Of a stretch of DNA of 64,000 bases, positions 45,397 through 57,029 are shown piece by piece. Origin of the DNA: Membranipora membranacea (lineage: Eukaryota > Bryozoa > Gymnolaemata > Cheilostomatida > Membraniporidae); contig OU612068.1 of assembly GCA_914767715.1 (NCBI GenBank), forward strand, positions 8,680,001 through 8,744,000, read 5' to 3'. Each line of letters begins with the position of its first letter. The first letter of the stretch is position 1. The notes under the pieces are model-generated. The model was not told where the DNA came from. It saw only the letters and a list, made by a program, of their open reading frames with translations, and ran no database searches. The position numbers and the translations under genes were made by a program.

Positions 45397-46950
45397 ACAA
45401 GTGTTTCTAGGGTAAAAAAGTGTGCTGAATCCAAAAATGAGGGTGTACCCGGTTGTAGCGGTCATCGTCAGCGGCAGCTTGGCAGTATATGGCAGCATAT
45501 CACAAATTTTCAATAAATCGCATTTAGTTAGTAAAGATTTTAGTGTTTGTTACAGCCAACAGAGAACAAGAATATATATGTTTCTAGGGTAAAAAAGTGT
45601 ACTGAATCCAAAAATGAGGGTGTACCCGGTTGTATTGGTCATTGTCAGCGGCAGCGCGGCAGCATATGCCACATCTTTTACAAATTCTCATTTAGTTAGT
45701 TAAAATTGTAGTGTTTGATACAGTCAACGGTCAACAGAGAACAAGAATAAAATGATTCTAGAGTAAAAAAGTGTGCTGAATCCAAAAATGAGGGTGTACC
45801 TGGTTGTAGGGGTCATCATCAGCGGCAGCGTGGCAGTATATGGCAGCATGTCCCAAAATTTTCAACCAAGCGATTTCAGTTAGTGAATATTTTAGTGTTT
45901 GATACAGCCAACAGAGAACAAGAATATATATGTTTCTAGGGTAAAAAAGGGTGCTGAATTCAAAAATGAGGATGTACCCGGTTGTATCAGTCATTGTCAG
46001 CGGCAGCGCGGCAGCAAATCCGACTTTTTTTTACAAATTCGCTTCTACTTAGTGAAAATTGTGGCATTTGATACAGTCAACGGTCAACAGAGAACAAGAT
46101 TAATATGTTTCTAGTGTAAAAAAGGGTGCTGAATTCAAAAATGAGGGTGTACCCAGTTGTATCAGTCATTGTCAGCGGCAGCAAGGGTGCAAATCCGACT
46201 TTTTTTTACAAATTCGCTTCTATTTAGTGAAAATTGTGGCATTTGATACAGTCAACGGTCAACAGAGAACATGATTAATATGTTTCTAGTGTAAAAAAGT
46301 GTGCTGAACCCAAAAATGAGGGTGTACCTGGTTGTAGGGGTCATCATCAGCGGCAGCGTGGCAGTATATGGCAGCATGTCCCAAAATTCTCAACCAAGCG
46401 CTTTTAGTTAGTGAATATTTTAGTGTTTGATTCAGCCAACAGAGAACAAGAATATATATGTTTCTAGGGTAAAAACGGGTGCTGAATTCAAAAATGAGGG
46501 TGTACCCAGTTGTATCAGTCATTGTCAGCGGCAGCGTGGGAGCAAATCCGATTTTTTTTTTTACAAATTCGCTTCTACTTAGTGAAAATTGTGGCATTTG
46601 ATACAGTCAACGGTCAACAGATTACAAGATTAATATGTTTCTAGTGTAAAAAAAGTGTGCTGAATGAGGGTGTTCCCGGTTATAGTGGTCATCATCAGCG
46701 GCAGCGTGGCAGTATATGACAGCATATCCCAAATTATTCAATAAAGAGCTTTAAGTTAGTGAAGATTTTAGTGTTCGATACAGCCAACAGAGAACGAGAA
46801 TATAAATGTGTCTAGGGTAAAAAAGGGTGCTGAATTAACAAATAAGGGTGTACCCGGTTGTATCAGTCATTGTCAGCGGCAGAATCTCACAAATTTTTCA
46901 CAAAATCACTTTTAGTTAGTGAAAATTGTAGTATTTGTTACAGTCAACAA
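45397..46950. repeat. Subterminal satellite, nine ~176-bp units of two types
   Basis: TTTCTAGGGTAAAAAAG-type starts occur at about 45404, 45581, 45754, 45933, 46108, 46283, 46461, 46638 and 46807. Units fall into type A (GGCAGTATATGGCAGCAT.., TACAGCCAACAGAGAAC) and type B (AAATCCGACTTTTTTTTACA, TACAGTCAACGGTCAACAG), in the order A-B-A-B-B-A-B-A-B. The shared GGGTGTACCCGGTTGTA core appears once more, inverted, at 49768-49790 near the other end of the transposon. Confidence 0.9.
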
Positions 46951-46967
46951 GAACTTTTATTATTTGG

Positions 46968-49490
46968 TCACTCATTTTCCTCATCCTCATCATCCTCGTC
47001 TCCGCCAGCCTCCTCCTCCTCATCAAGACTGTTCTCTCTGAAAGCTGTATTTGCAGCTTGCTTCAAAGCAAGTGCTGTTTCGAGCCTAATAATTGAGTCA
47101 TAGCTGCAAGAATGACCAAATCCATGAATAAGTTTGGCTAGCAATTTAGACCCAGTCATATGCCTCACTGTTAGGCCGATGGCTAAAGACTTTGGAGTAA
47201 CAGCAGCACCTTTGGAGCTTAGCTGTACAATGTCTTGGGCTAAGCTGAGAATTTTTAGGCGAACAGAGGCGTCCAAATTATAGTAGGTGTTCCAGTCACA
47301 GACCACATCAGCATGACCTGTCATCATAGCTAGAAAATTAAATAGTGGTGGCGGAACAAAATTGACACAGGCCTCAGCGTTAAGGTTGTCTGCAGTAGTT
47401 GGCCAGGGGATCTCGACTTTTTTGGTTTGATCTATATACAAACGGTGTGAAATTGCTGCCTGATTGAGTTGATATTGATTGGATTGGGTCACACTATTGA
47501 AAGGGATTTCATCATCACATGAGCTGGCAGTGTCAACCTCGCTCAAGAGGCTGGATGTGTTTGTGAGTACTGATGTATCAGTCACTAAATCAGTCAAAAC
47601 TGCATTGCTGCTCGTCACTATATCACCATGAGAGGGATCAGAGGCTTGATGAAAACTTAGGCGGCCTTTAAACTCTCTCTTCAGGCGGTAGACAAAAGCT
47701 TTTCAGCTGTAAAAAGATGATAGTTTTGTCTGAAAGCACAATACATGTTAGTCCGAGGAAGAAAAAGAATTTGACATAACTTTTCATATTTTTTTAATTA
47801 ATCCTAATCTAACAAGGCCAAAGTTTGATCAATGCATTTGAGTATTCTCAAAACGGCAGGTTGATAATGCTTGCACAATGCAACTTCAACCTGGGAACCC
47901 CAGTCTCGCAAGATTTTATCGCCCTGATCTCACTGGGAATTCCAGGAAATTGCATTGTGGGATACTAGTATATATAAATACATATCATAGTCTTACCTGG
48001 TCTCATCTTCTCTGTTATCTCTACGTAGTTTATTATATAAGCCAAGTAAATCAGATACGGTGTAAGAACCCTTCTCGCGCTCTATCTTTGAGCTAACCAG
48101 GTCCTCAAATTGTCGCCATGATGCAGATCTCACAAAGCGAGCTTTTGATTTAGATCTAAAACAATTGGTATAACAATTTTACAGCACTTCATATGAACTC
48201 ATCTCTACTCCCAAGTGAACTTGTTAACAATTTTCAAAGAGGGACAGCATAGGAATGTAACACACATAATGTTGAGCCAGACAAATGACAATAATAAGTG
48301 GCAAACAGATTTTATAGTTTTTACCTGAGCTGGTTCGTAACAGTTGTGATATAATTCTTGTGGCATGCACGATGATATCTCATTTCACGGGCAACAGGAT
48401 CTCCTAACTGAAAACTTGACAACAGCTTTGTGTCATTCTTGGCTTCTGCGGCAGGAAGTAAACCCCCTAAATAGAAGGATAATATTTTTGAAAGCTGGCT
48501 CTCTCACTGATATATCATTCGTCTCCAGATAGTTATGATTGATGCAGCTTAGATCATACAACACATGTAATTGAAAAAGTTCCCTCAATTAATCAACAAT
48601 TCAACCCTACAGAGTCTGCAGAAGGCAGAATAAAACCTGAGATTATGGTGTATCAGTTTATTGTACTTACCAGCATCTAAAGTCTCAGCTCTAGAGGTCG
48701 GTGTTTCTTGCGGTTTTTGTACTTCTCCTTATTACATATGACACAGGTAGAAGAGAATGTCTGAGGCTTACTAGTACTCGGTTCTGAAGACCTGAGTTTC
48801 TTTGGGCTCGGCAAATTGGCTCCATCCTCATTCTTAAAAACAGGATATTATTAGAGCAGGGTTAATGAGTAGCAATTACAAGGGTCAATCAATCAAGACT
48901 GAAAAAAATTGAAGGCATCTCAGATTTTCCAACCATGATTTAATTCAGTGTTGTGATCATTCTGTGATAAATAATAGAGTTCTATCAAGGAGTAAAAGTC
49001 TTTTACTCCTTGATAGAACTCTCTTATTTATCACAGAATGATTTTCTTGGCCCAAACACTATCTCTGACTGAGAGCAACGTCACACAAAGTTTCATATCG
49101 GTTCAAACAAAGCAACACAAGGTGGTCTTCCATACAGCACCGTGGTCATCAATTAATACCTTGAGAGTAAATCCTGAATCATGAGCATGTTCTATACATA
49201 CCTTTCTCTTCATGGCACTTTCTTTGGCTCTTTCTAGCTTGGATTTAGAAAATCTGAACATACAATGACGATGGTATTTATAGGTACTGCATTCATCCAT
49301 TGTCATTGTCATAGATTTTTGGCAATGAAGCATTCCGGCTCTTTCCCAGTTTTCACCCACTCTTTAGCCACATATTTGAGTTCAGCAAGCTTTGAGGCTG
49401 ACAAAACAACACTCTCGGCTGCTTCATCTACTTTCTCATAGTGAATAATACACTCCAAAATGTTAGTCAAAGTGACACCGTCATTTTGTT
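46968..49490 (-). pseudogene. Transposon gene, five exons, decayed
   Basis: Minus-strand exons: about 49486-49202, 48832-48671, 48466-48325, 48155-47997 and 47706-46968, all with GT-AG borders and matching phases. Recognisable parts are CIIHYEKVDEAAESVVLSAS, YKYHRHCMFRFSKSKLERAK, STCVICNKEKYKNRKKHRPL (CxxC), FQLGDPVAREMRYHRACHKN (C/H cluster), RSASWRQFEDLVSSKIEREK, and in the last exon LSSKGAAVTPKSLAIGLTVR, HMTGSKLLAKLIHGFGHSCS and YDSIIRLETALALKQ. This resembles a multi-copy invertebrate mobile protein family known to me only as uncharacterised. Exon 1 and exon 2 are frame-shifted, exon 5 opens with TGA, and the frame ends in an acidic tail, short of the family's usual C-terminal part. Confidence 0.72.
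48959..49039. repeat. Near-perfect 80-bp hairpin inside a transposon intron
   Basis: ATTCTGTGATAAATAATAGA and AGTTCTATCAAGGAGTAAAA are followed almost immediately by their reverse complements. It lies in the first intron of the transposon gene, so it may be a nested mini-element or an intronic hairpin. Confidence 0.85.
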
Positions 49491-49897
49491 AGACATGTTC
49501 ATGCTTCCTTGTATTATGTCATCTGCTAAAGCATGAGAGTTAAATTAAACAAAGGCTGGGCGTAAGTCAATAGCACCGTACAAAGATGCATTATTAATAT
49601 TTGCTATGTCAATGCCAAATTCAAGTTGATGTGATTGAGTATTTTATAAATAGATTTCTTTATTATCTCACTGATGATTGGTCCTCTATACAAGTAGGTC
49701 AGCTTGAGGATTTATGTTCTCTTCATTTAAATTGAAAACGAATTGCCATTTATTTTCAAAATATGACCACTACAACTGGGTACACCCGGTGAATTTTACA
49801 GAACATATATTGATGTAGTATAAAAGTGATCAGAATCCTGCCATCAAATATTGTCCGTGCCATAACAACTTAGGCTATAGCTGCTTCTGGCCTATCA

Positions 49898-50870
49898 TGT
49901 TAGTTTAGTAGTTAGAAGTCTGCCCGAAGAAAATTGAAAGTAAATATTTTTGTTGTTGTCATGCAGGCATGCCTGTTTTGGATGTTATATAGTAATGCGA
50001 GTCCATATCTGGAATTGTTTAGTTAACAAATCAAGGAGCCAGCTTAAAGCGCATGTCTGTTATTGAATTCTGGTAATGCTACTATGAACAGATAACGGAA
50101 CCTTATATCTGTTTGAGCTACATTGATACTAATTGTGTAGAATGGTAAGAATTAAACTCTGCTAGTTAGGATTTGACAGGATGTGCTATTTAAATGCTAG
50201 AATCTGCATATACGTGATTCAGGATCTGAAAGAAGGGGTAGGGGGCCTTCCACATTAAATTTAAAACCGTTATGTGACGCTGCTTGATGGAACTATTTTA
50301 TCTCCCAACAGATTGATTTTGGAATGGATTGCCAAGCTTTGCTATTTTTACAAGTGCTCATGAGAGTCTTAACATTTGTTGCAAATTCTTATGAGTTTTG
50401 GTTTGAGTATTTTGACAGTTTGTGTTTGAATGGCTTCTCCCATTTGATTGTAATGAAATGTATAAATATGATATGACATCATCATTATAAGTGTCAAATT
50501 TGTTAATCATGAATTCTCACACATGTAGGTTGGTGTCTCATAATGCTCATACAATGGAGTTTTGTCAGGAGTTGTCTCTCGTTATTATAAGGGGCGCTGA
50601 TCAGATAGCATAGATTTACAATTTTTTTAAATGCTATCATTTTAGCAGATCATCCTTTTTGGTCTGACATCCAGGGAAATTATTTGAAATTTCCTAACTA
50701 TCTATGAGTGTCCTGTAAACCAGCATCTTTTAGAGTTATATTCAGTCGTTAAGAGACCATGAAGTTGCCCATATTATTTGAGCTGACTAATAACTAAGGC
50801 TTGGAGTGTCATGTTTATTTGGATTCAGAAGTCTGCCTTGAGCAGAATGGACATTATCGATATGTTATCT
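49898..50870. other. Flank and 5' region of module g
   Basis: 49898-49930 (TGTTAGTTTAGTAGTTAGAAGTCTGCC) is the severed right half of the locus broken by the transposon. 50310-50480 is homologous to 39600-39440 (minus strand), with an open plus-strand stretch DFGMDCQALLFLQVLMRVLT after a CCCAACAG acceptor. No recognised domain. Confidence 0.4.
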
Positions 50871-50880
50871 TATTTTGTAG

Positions 50881-51217
50881 ATTTCGAGATAATCATATCA
50901 ATAATCTGTGTACTATTAGTCTTGACCGCGCTATCAGCAACCATACTCTTTTGTGTCTGATGACGAAACATCTCATCGGACGCATAGAAAACGCAAAAAG
51001 AAATCAAAGAGCAGAAGAAGAGGCTCGTCAGCCTGCAGACGACAACAGTCTGCAGGATTTGTGCAGTCAGAGGGCGGATTTGTGCAGTCAGAGGGTGGAT
51101 TTGTGCAGTCAAAGGGTGGAGTTATGCCAAAGGCACAAGGCAGTCAGTTAAGCTTCATGAGACTTTTGCCGCCGCCCAGACGACCGAGCTATATACTTGT
51201 GACTCCTCCTGTTATAG
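50881..51217 (+). pseudogene. Transmembrane/tail module g (one frameshift)
   Basis: Acceptor TTATTTTGTAG (phase 1) leads into DFEIIISIICVLLVLTALSA then TILFCV, where a TGA follows. One base out of frame the reading continues VSDDETSHRTHRKRKKKSKS, RRRGSSACRRQQSAG, three repeats of FVQSEGG/FVQSKGG (21-base units) and PSYILVTPPVI to a phase-1 donor ATAG|gtaagg at 51217. The structure equals the intact module at 38873-39109 but on the opposite strand. The single-base shift at about 50955 is either a disabling mutation or a sequence error. The downstream tail exon was not found. Confidence 0.65.
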
Positions 51218-51219
51218 GT

Positions 51220-53060
51220 AAGGATTAACTTTCTATGACCAAATTGCTTAATCTTGTTTTTTTTTTCAGCTTTACTTCGTAGATTGAAGAAATTGTACGT
51301 TAATATCTCATTTGAATACGGGAAATAAAATTTCTCAGTTTGTAGGCTAGTAATTTTTATCCCATCACCACAAAAAACTTGCTTGTTTCCAACAAAAACT
51401 TGCGATCAGTACTGCAGTATTGCCTTAGCCTATTCCTTTAAACGATTAAATTATGAAATTGTTATACTTATAAGTCCTGTTCGGACTCAAATAATCTATA
51501 ATGACCAAATTACAGAGATAGGCGAAGCCACTTAGTTATTTCACGACAAAAATTATGCCTGTGATGTGAACGATTCAAAACAGTGGAGGGGGTAGGGAGA
51601 GTTAACATGTTTTAGGTTTTTAAAATCTGTTCTGCTTTATCAATCACCTTAATAATGTTTTGGATTGGAGAAGGTTCCCCCATATAAAGCTAACACTCTG
51701 CTCAGGCAGTTTGACAGGAGAGTGTAAATCATCTTTTTTAGCAAGAGAGTAATAATAAATACTGTCTTCTGTTTCCCTTCAACTGGGTATTTAAGTATAT
51801 CCTCAAAATTATCCACCATCTTGTACCTTGTGTCGCGCCTACTTGTATTTAGGACATCTTCTTCTGGGTCAATGGAACCCTGCCTCCGTTACATTGGACA
51901 CAGCCATACATATATACTTTTAAGGTTAGTCAGATTTGACGTCTGAGCACATTGATCTCTTAGATATAAAAAAAAACAGATAACTTTTGTTTACAGGTGG
52001 AGAGATTAAATTTGCTGTGTAAGGATGTGATATTTTAATCCGTCAACTAAATTTACATTTAAATGGTTTGTTCACCTCAAGACTTTTATTTTGGTATAAT
52101 GACAACGAATTGCAAAGGTTAGTTTATTTGCTCAACTCACACTTTTGACAAAAAAAGGTAGTCATAGATATTAGGGACATGACAGGTAGTAAAAAGTCAT
52201 ATTCACAATTAATTATTTACACAATCTTCCAAAAAACTTGTGAAAAGGAATGGACATGGAAAAAAAAAGAAAAGTATTCGCATTAAAAATTGCAGTGCTA
52301 AACAAGCTGCAAAATTACTCTCTGGGCCTTTGGCACTTCAGATTTTTACATTGATTCTCTGAGCAATTTGAAAAGCAGTTAGAGTTATTTGAGACCTCTG
52401 ACTAAATGACTAGAATGCACAAACACCTTACATCAGAGCTTCAGAAATATCATACCCTGCCAGGCACTATCTTGATATAACCTGAAAATCACTATAAAAC
52501 AAGATTCCATACTAACCTGTTGTTGGCTATTGTATCACAAGGGAAATGATAATATTTACAATAAGCAGTCAAAAACATGGTCGTGGTCATTGAGTGATCT
52601 CAAGTGACTTTTTAGAGGAGACTATGGAGCATAAATTCAGGTTGGTAACTAAAGTTAAAATGATTCAAATGAAAATGATTAGGGCAGTCAGTTCAGGGAT
52701 GGTGGGATAGTCTCAGTCAATACAGTCAGTTGTGTCAGCTGTCTACTAAATTAATCCGGTCACACAACTTCCAAAAAGCTTTCATATTTTATTAGCCTGT
52801 CTTGACAAGCTCTGTTCGGTGGTGTGAACAAAGCTTGTCAATAAAGGCTCATCTTCGATGTAGTTGACTGTTTCAAATTGACCTTGGATATTTATTTCAT
52901 TAATGTGCTAACTTATTGCATATTGATTGTATTTGATAGAGACTGAGTAATAATCATCCAGATGTACATAATTCTGCATCAATTTTTCCCTAAACATTTT
53001 CCCTATACCATTGTACTGCCAAATTTTTGAGTATTTACCTTTTAACCTATTGTCAGATCT
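51220..53060. other. No feature recognised
   Basis: AT-rich intergenic or intronic sequence. A small hairpin with TTGACAAGCT/AGCTTGTCAA arms occurs at 52802-52841. Confidence 0.4.
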
Positions 53061-53210
53061 AGTGTCATGTCAGTACGCTTCTGGTACTAGTATTCATATG
53101 TAACCAGATGAACATGTCGCAATGGCCGTGGTACCAGCGGCCTATCTGGTAGGCTGCCATCCCCCTCCCTTTTTCTCTAAGCAGCATCAGTCATCATGTA
53201 AAATTGTGCA
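53060..53210. repeat. Dispersed repeat pair member
   Basis: Second copy of the sequence at 44040-44190: GGTACTAGTATTCATATGTA, CAATGGCCGTGGTACCAGCG, ATCTGGTAGGCTGCC. Confidence 0.6.
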
Positions 53211-54090
53211 CTTGATAATTTTGCGATACAATTGCCATTTATTTTGTATTCTTACAGATTATATTAATGATTTTCCATGAAAAGCTTGTGTGAAGCGATC
53301 CCTCACTCTATTAGCAATTGACTGCCAGGATAGGAATTAATCCATCCGGTGGCCACGGTGGGACGGATATTAATTATGATGCAATTTAGCAGACATTTAG
53401 CTGGGCTTTAACCAGATTTTAGCGGCAACTTATCCGTGTTTCAATTCGCCCTGCCATAACTCAACCAAGTAAACTGATATCCATTGTGGCGAGAGAGATC
53501 TCACTTTGTCAATGAATTCATGTGTCTGTGATTTATTACGTTTGTTAGTAACCACAGATTGCTTACACTGTGATGGATCGTTAATGATACCATTTAATCA
53601 ATTGGCATATCATATTATTTGACATATGAAATAGAATGAGTGATGGCTGCCTGAAATAGAACAGCCAATATATTATGGCTAGACATCAGCTAAGTGTATG
53701 CTAAATTTATGGTTATTGAAACCACAATTTGTGAGTGGCTTAACTTTAGCTGACTTTTAGCCACAATTGCAAGGCTGAAAGCCAGCTAAATCTGTAACTG
53801 AAGCCACCCTCTGGTGTCCTGCGTGCCTGGGTTCTCTGAGCAACAGGTGCCTACATGCCCGTGTTCTCTGTAGTGCCTCGGCTATTGGATATTCCTTTTC
53901 TGATTGCATCAACTCCATCTTGCTTTCCTCAAATATCAGAGGCCAAACCCCCTAGCTTCCTGACAGACAGGCAAGGACAGCTCATCTGCAGCGCTGACTT
54001 GTGACCTCTCTCTTACCTAGAAACCATGACACAATAGCTTGAAGCGTCGCAGTTCATAATCAGCCGAGGAGCAGCAAGTGAAGGTGTAGT

Positions 54091-54123
54091 AACTAATATA
54101 ATAATAATAATAATAATAATAAC
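54091..54123. repeat. (AAT)n microsatellite
   Basis: About ten ATA repeats within the transposon nest. Confidence 0.95.
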
Positions 54124-55509
54124 AATGTTATGTTTTATAAATTATGTCCCTGGTATCCTGCAACTGAGCAATCAGCGCTGTGTTGCGAGATGTTTTCCAT
54201 CCTTTATGTCTGCTTTAGCCATTCTTCGGGCATGGGTTATTTCTGAGCAGCCAGGTCATGTATGCCCGGAGTCACTCTGCGCAGCTCATTTGCAGCAGTG
54301 GCTTGTTACTTCTCTCCCTTTCCTAGAAACTATGACGCACAGGTTGAAGCGTCAAGGTTAAAAATCAGACGAGGAGCAGCAAAGCACTTGAGGTCGTAGT
54401 AACTGGGTCCCTGGTCTCCTGCTAACGGATTTTAAGAACCAAACTAGGTAAACTAAATAAATCAGCGCCCATTCTGCATTGTTGTGACGCCACTCATGTG
54501 CGCTAAGCAAACAACGCTTTGTTGTGAGATGTTTTCCACCCATGCTGTCTGCTTAAGCCAATCTAAGGGAATGGGTTTTCTCTGAACATGGCTAAACATC
54601 AGCTAGGTCTATGCCAAATTTATGCTAATTGAAACCCGAATTAGTGAGTGGCTGTGCTTTTAGCTGACTTGCTGCAGCGAATGTGCGACTAAAAGCCAGC
54701 TAAATCTGTAATTGAACCAACCCCCCCCCCCTGATGTCCTGCATGCCGAGGTTCTCTGAGCAGCCATTGTCCTACATGCCTGTAATCTCTGTGGTGGGCA
54801 TGGTACATCTTCCTTGTAACTCCCACTGGCGGTAGGATCACAGCAGCTGGTGAGCTTGTGAATCGGCTATGGGATTTTCCTTTTCTGCCTGCTACAACTC
54901 CACCTTGATTTCCTCAAAAACCAGAGCCCCCACCTTCCTGGCAGCCCGCTGAACAGGCAAGGACAGTTCATCTACAGCGGTGACCTGTAACTTCCTACCG
55001 ATTCCTAGCAACTATGATGCCACAGGTTGATGCGTCGAGGTTCATAATCAGCCAAGGAGCAGCGATTGAGGTTGTAGTAACTGGGTCGTAGTAACTGGGT
55101 CCCTGGTCTCCTGCTACTGGCTTTTAACGAACTAAACTAGGTTAATAAAGCAAATCAGCACCCATGCTGCATTGTTGTGAGGCCGCTTGCATGCGCTGAG
55201 CGAACAAAGCTTTTTTGTGAGATGTTTTCCACCCTTTCTGTCTGTTGAAACCATCTTAGGGAATTTGGTTCTCACTGAGCAGCGGGTATCCTGCATGCCC
55301 AGACTCTCTCTGAGCAGTTTGGGCAGGTTTCAATTAGGATTCTGCAAACATTTAGCCGGGTTTTAGTCAGATTCAGCAGCCCCTTATCAATATTCCAATT
55401 AGCCCCTGCTGTGACACAGCAGAGTAAATCAATATCCATTGTGGAGAAATCTCACACTATCACTGTACACAATGGAGTTTATGTGTCTGTGATTCTTTAT
55501 GTCAATTGG

Positions 55510-55755
55510 TCACTGCAGATTGACTACACTTTGATGCGTCGTTGTTTGTATTATTAACCAATTCATTACAGAGGTTCTCTGAGTAGCCAATTTTCTACAT
55601 GCCCGTGTTCTCCATGGTATGCGTGGTGCATCTTCCTTGTAACACCACTGGCAGTAGGACCACAGCGGCTGGTGAGCTAGTGCCTCGGCTACGGGATATT
55701 CCTTTTCTGCTTGCTCCAACACCACCTCGCTTTCTTCAAATAGCAGATCCCCCAC
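55510..55755 (-). pseudogene. Repeated element ORF fragment, copy 1
   Basis: Open minus-strand reading VGDLLFEESEVVLEQAEKEY then PVAEALAHQPLWSYCQWCYK. Shared with 56811-57029, and in decayed form near 54990-54780 (KVGALVFEEIKVEL). Conservation of the peptide across three copies suggests it was coding in the source element; it may be a DNA-binding accessory protein, but I cannot assign a family. Confidence 0.4.
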
Positions 55756-56810
55756 CTTCCAGGCAGGCCGCCTAACAAGCTAGGACAGCTCTGATGCAGC
55801 GGTGACTTGTAACTTCTATCCCTTTCCTAGAAACTATGACGCCACAGGTTGAAGCATCGTGGCTCAGAATCAGCCGCGGAGCAAAAACGGTCAAACTTCA
55901 CTTGAAGCTGACTATCAGGACATTAAATTGGCAACAATACTAATGACCTGCTCTATCTGTAAAACTGTATTGAAAGTGAGCCTTTCTTTTTTCTTTTATT
56001 TAAATGTCCATGAACAAAACACAAAAATGAATACTATAATTAAGAAGGACATAATTACTAGTAATTCAGGAATAACTTGGGTTCTCTGAGCAGCTGGGGC
56101 AGGTTTCAAGTAAAACTTAGCGGAGATTTAGCCGAGTTTTAGCCAGATTCAGCAGGCACTTATCAAAGCTCCAATTATCCCCTTGCTGTAACTCAGCCAA
56201 GTAGATTGATATTCATTGTGGATAATTCTTACCATATTGCCGAACACAATGGAGTTCATGTGTCTATTTGGTCACTGCAGTATGATTTCAATTTGGTGCG
56301 GCGTTATTTATATTATTTATCAATATATATCAACATTATCGAGGTCCTAGTAACTGGGTCGTAGTAACTGGGTCCCTGGTCTCCTGCTGCTGGCTTTTTA
56401 GAACCAAACTAGGTAAACTAAATAAATCAGCGCCCATCCTGTATTGTTGTGACGCCACTCATGTGCGCGAAGCAAACAACACTGTTTTGTGAGATGTTTT
56501 CCACCCCTGCTTTCTGCTTCAGCCAATATAAAGAAATGGGTTCTCTCTGAGCAGCGGGTATCCTGCATGCCCAGACTCTCTCTGAGCAGTTTGGGCAGGT
56601 TTCAATTAGGATTGAGCAAACATTTAACCGAGTGTTAGCCAGATTCAGCAGCCTCTTATCAATATTCCAATTAGCCTCTGCTGTAACTCAGACAAGTAAA
56701 TCAATATTCATTGTCAAGAAATCTCACACTACCACTGTACACAATGGAGTTTATGTGTCCGTGATTTTTATGTCAATTGTTCACTGCAGATTGACTACAC
56801 TAATGATTAA

Positions 56811-57029
56811 CTAATTTATTACTGAGGTTCTCTGAGTAGCCGATTTCCTACATACTGTTCTCCGTGGTGGGCGTGGTGCATTTTCCTTATAACACCGATG
56901 GTGGTAGGACCACAGCAGCTGGTGAGCTAGTGCCTCAGCTACGGGATATTCCTTTTCTGCTTGCTCTAACACAGACCTTGCTTTCCTCAAATAGCAGAGC
57001 CCCCACCTTCCTGACAGGCCGCCTAACAA
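56811..57029 (-). pseudogene. Repeated element ORF fragment, copy 2
   Basis: The minus strand reads SVLEQAEKEYPVAEALAHQL then LWSYHHRCYKENAP, matching 55510-55755 with several substitutions. The N-terminal side is in a shifted frame. Confidence 0.4.

Larger units (their letters stand above)
45324..49894. mobile_element. DNA transposon with TIRs, 4571 bp
   Basis: The left end TAGGCCAGAAGCAGC and right end GCTGCTTCTGGCCTA are inverted repeats. Homology extends, with a small gap, to ATGGCACGGACAAT and TTGATGGCAGG (about 60-70 bases). TCA flanks both ends (45321-45323, 49895-49897). The related locus at 50803-50840 reads GGAGTGTCATGTTTATTTGG where the flanks here would join as CAGTGTCATGTTAGTTTAG, an empty site that fixes the boundaries and a 3-bp target duplication. 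It carries a tandem satellite at the left and a decayed multi-exon gene on the minus strand. Three-base duplications occur in several superfamilies including Academ; I cannot assign one. Confidence 0.85.

Noticed and set aside
49320-50480. Possible Ig-like ectodomain exons upstream of module g
   Set aside because: I looked for paired Cys, Trp and D-x-G/A-x-Y-x-C patterns near acceptor and donor sites and found none that hold in frame.
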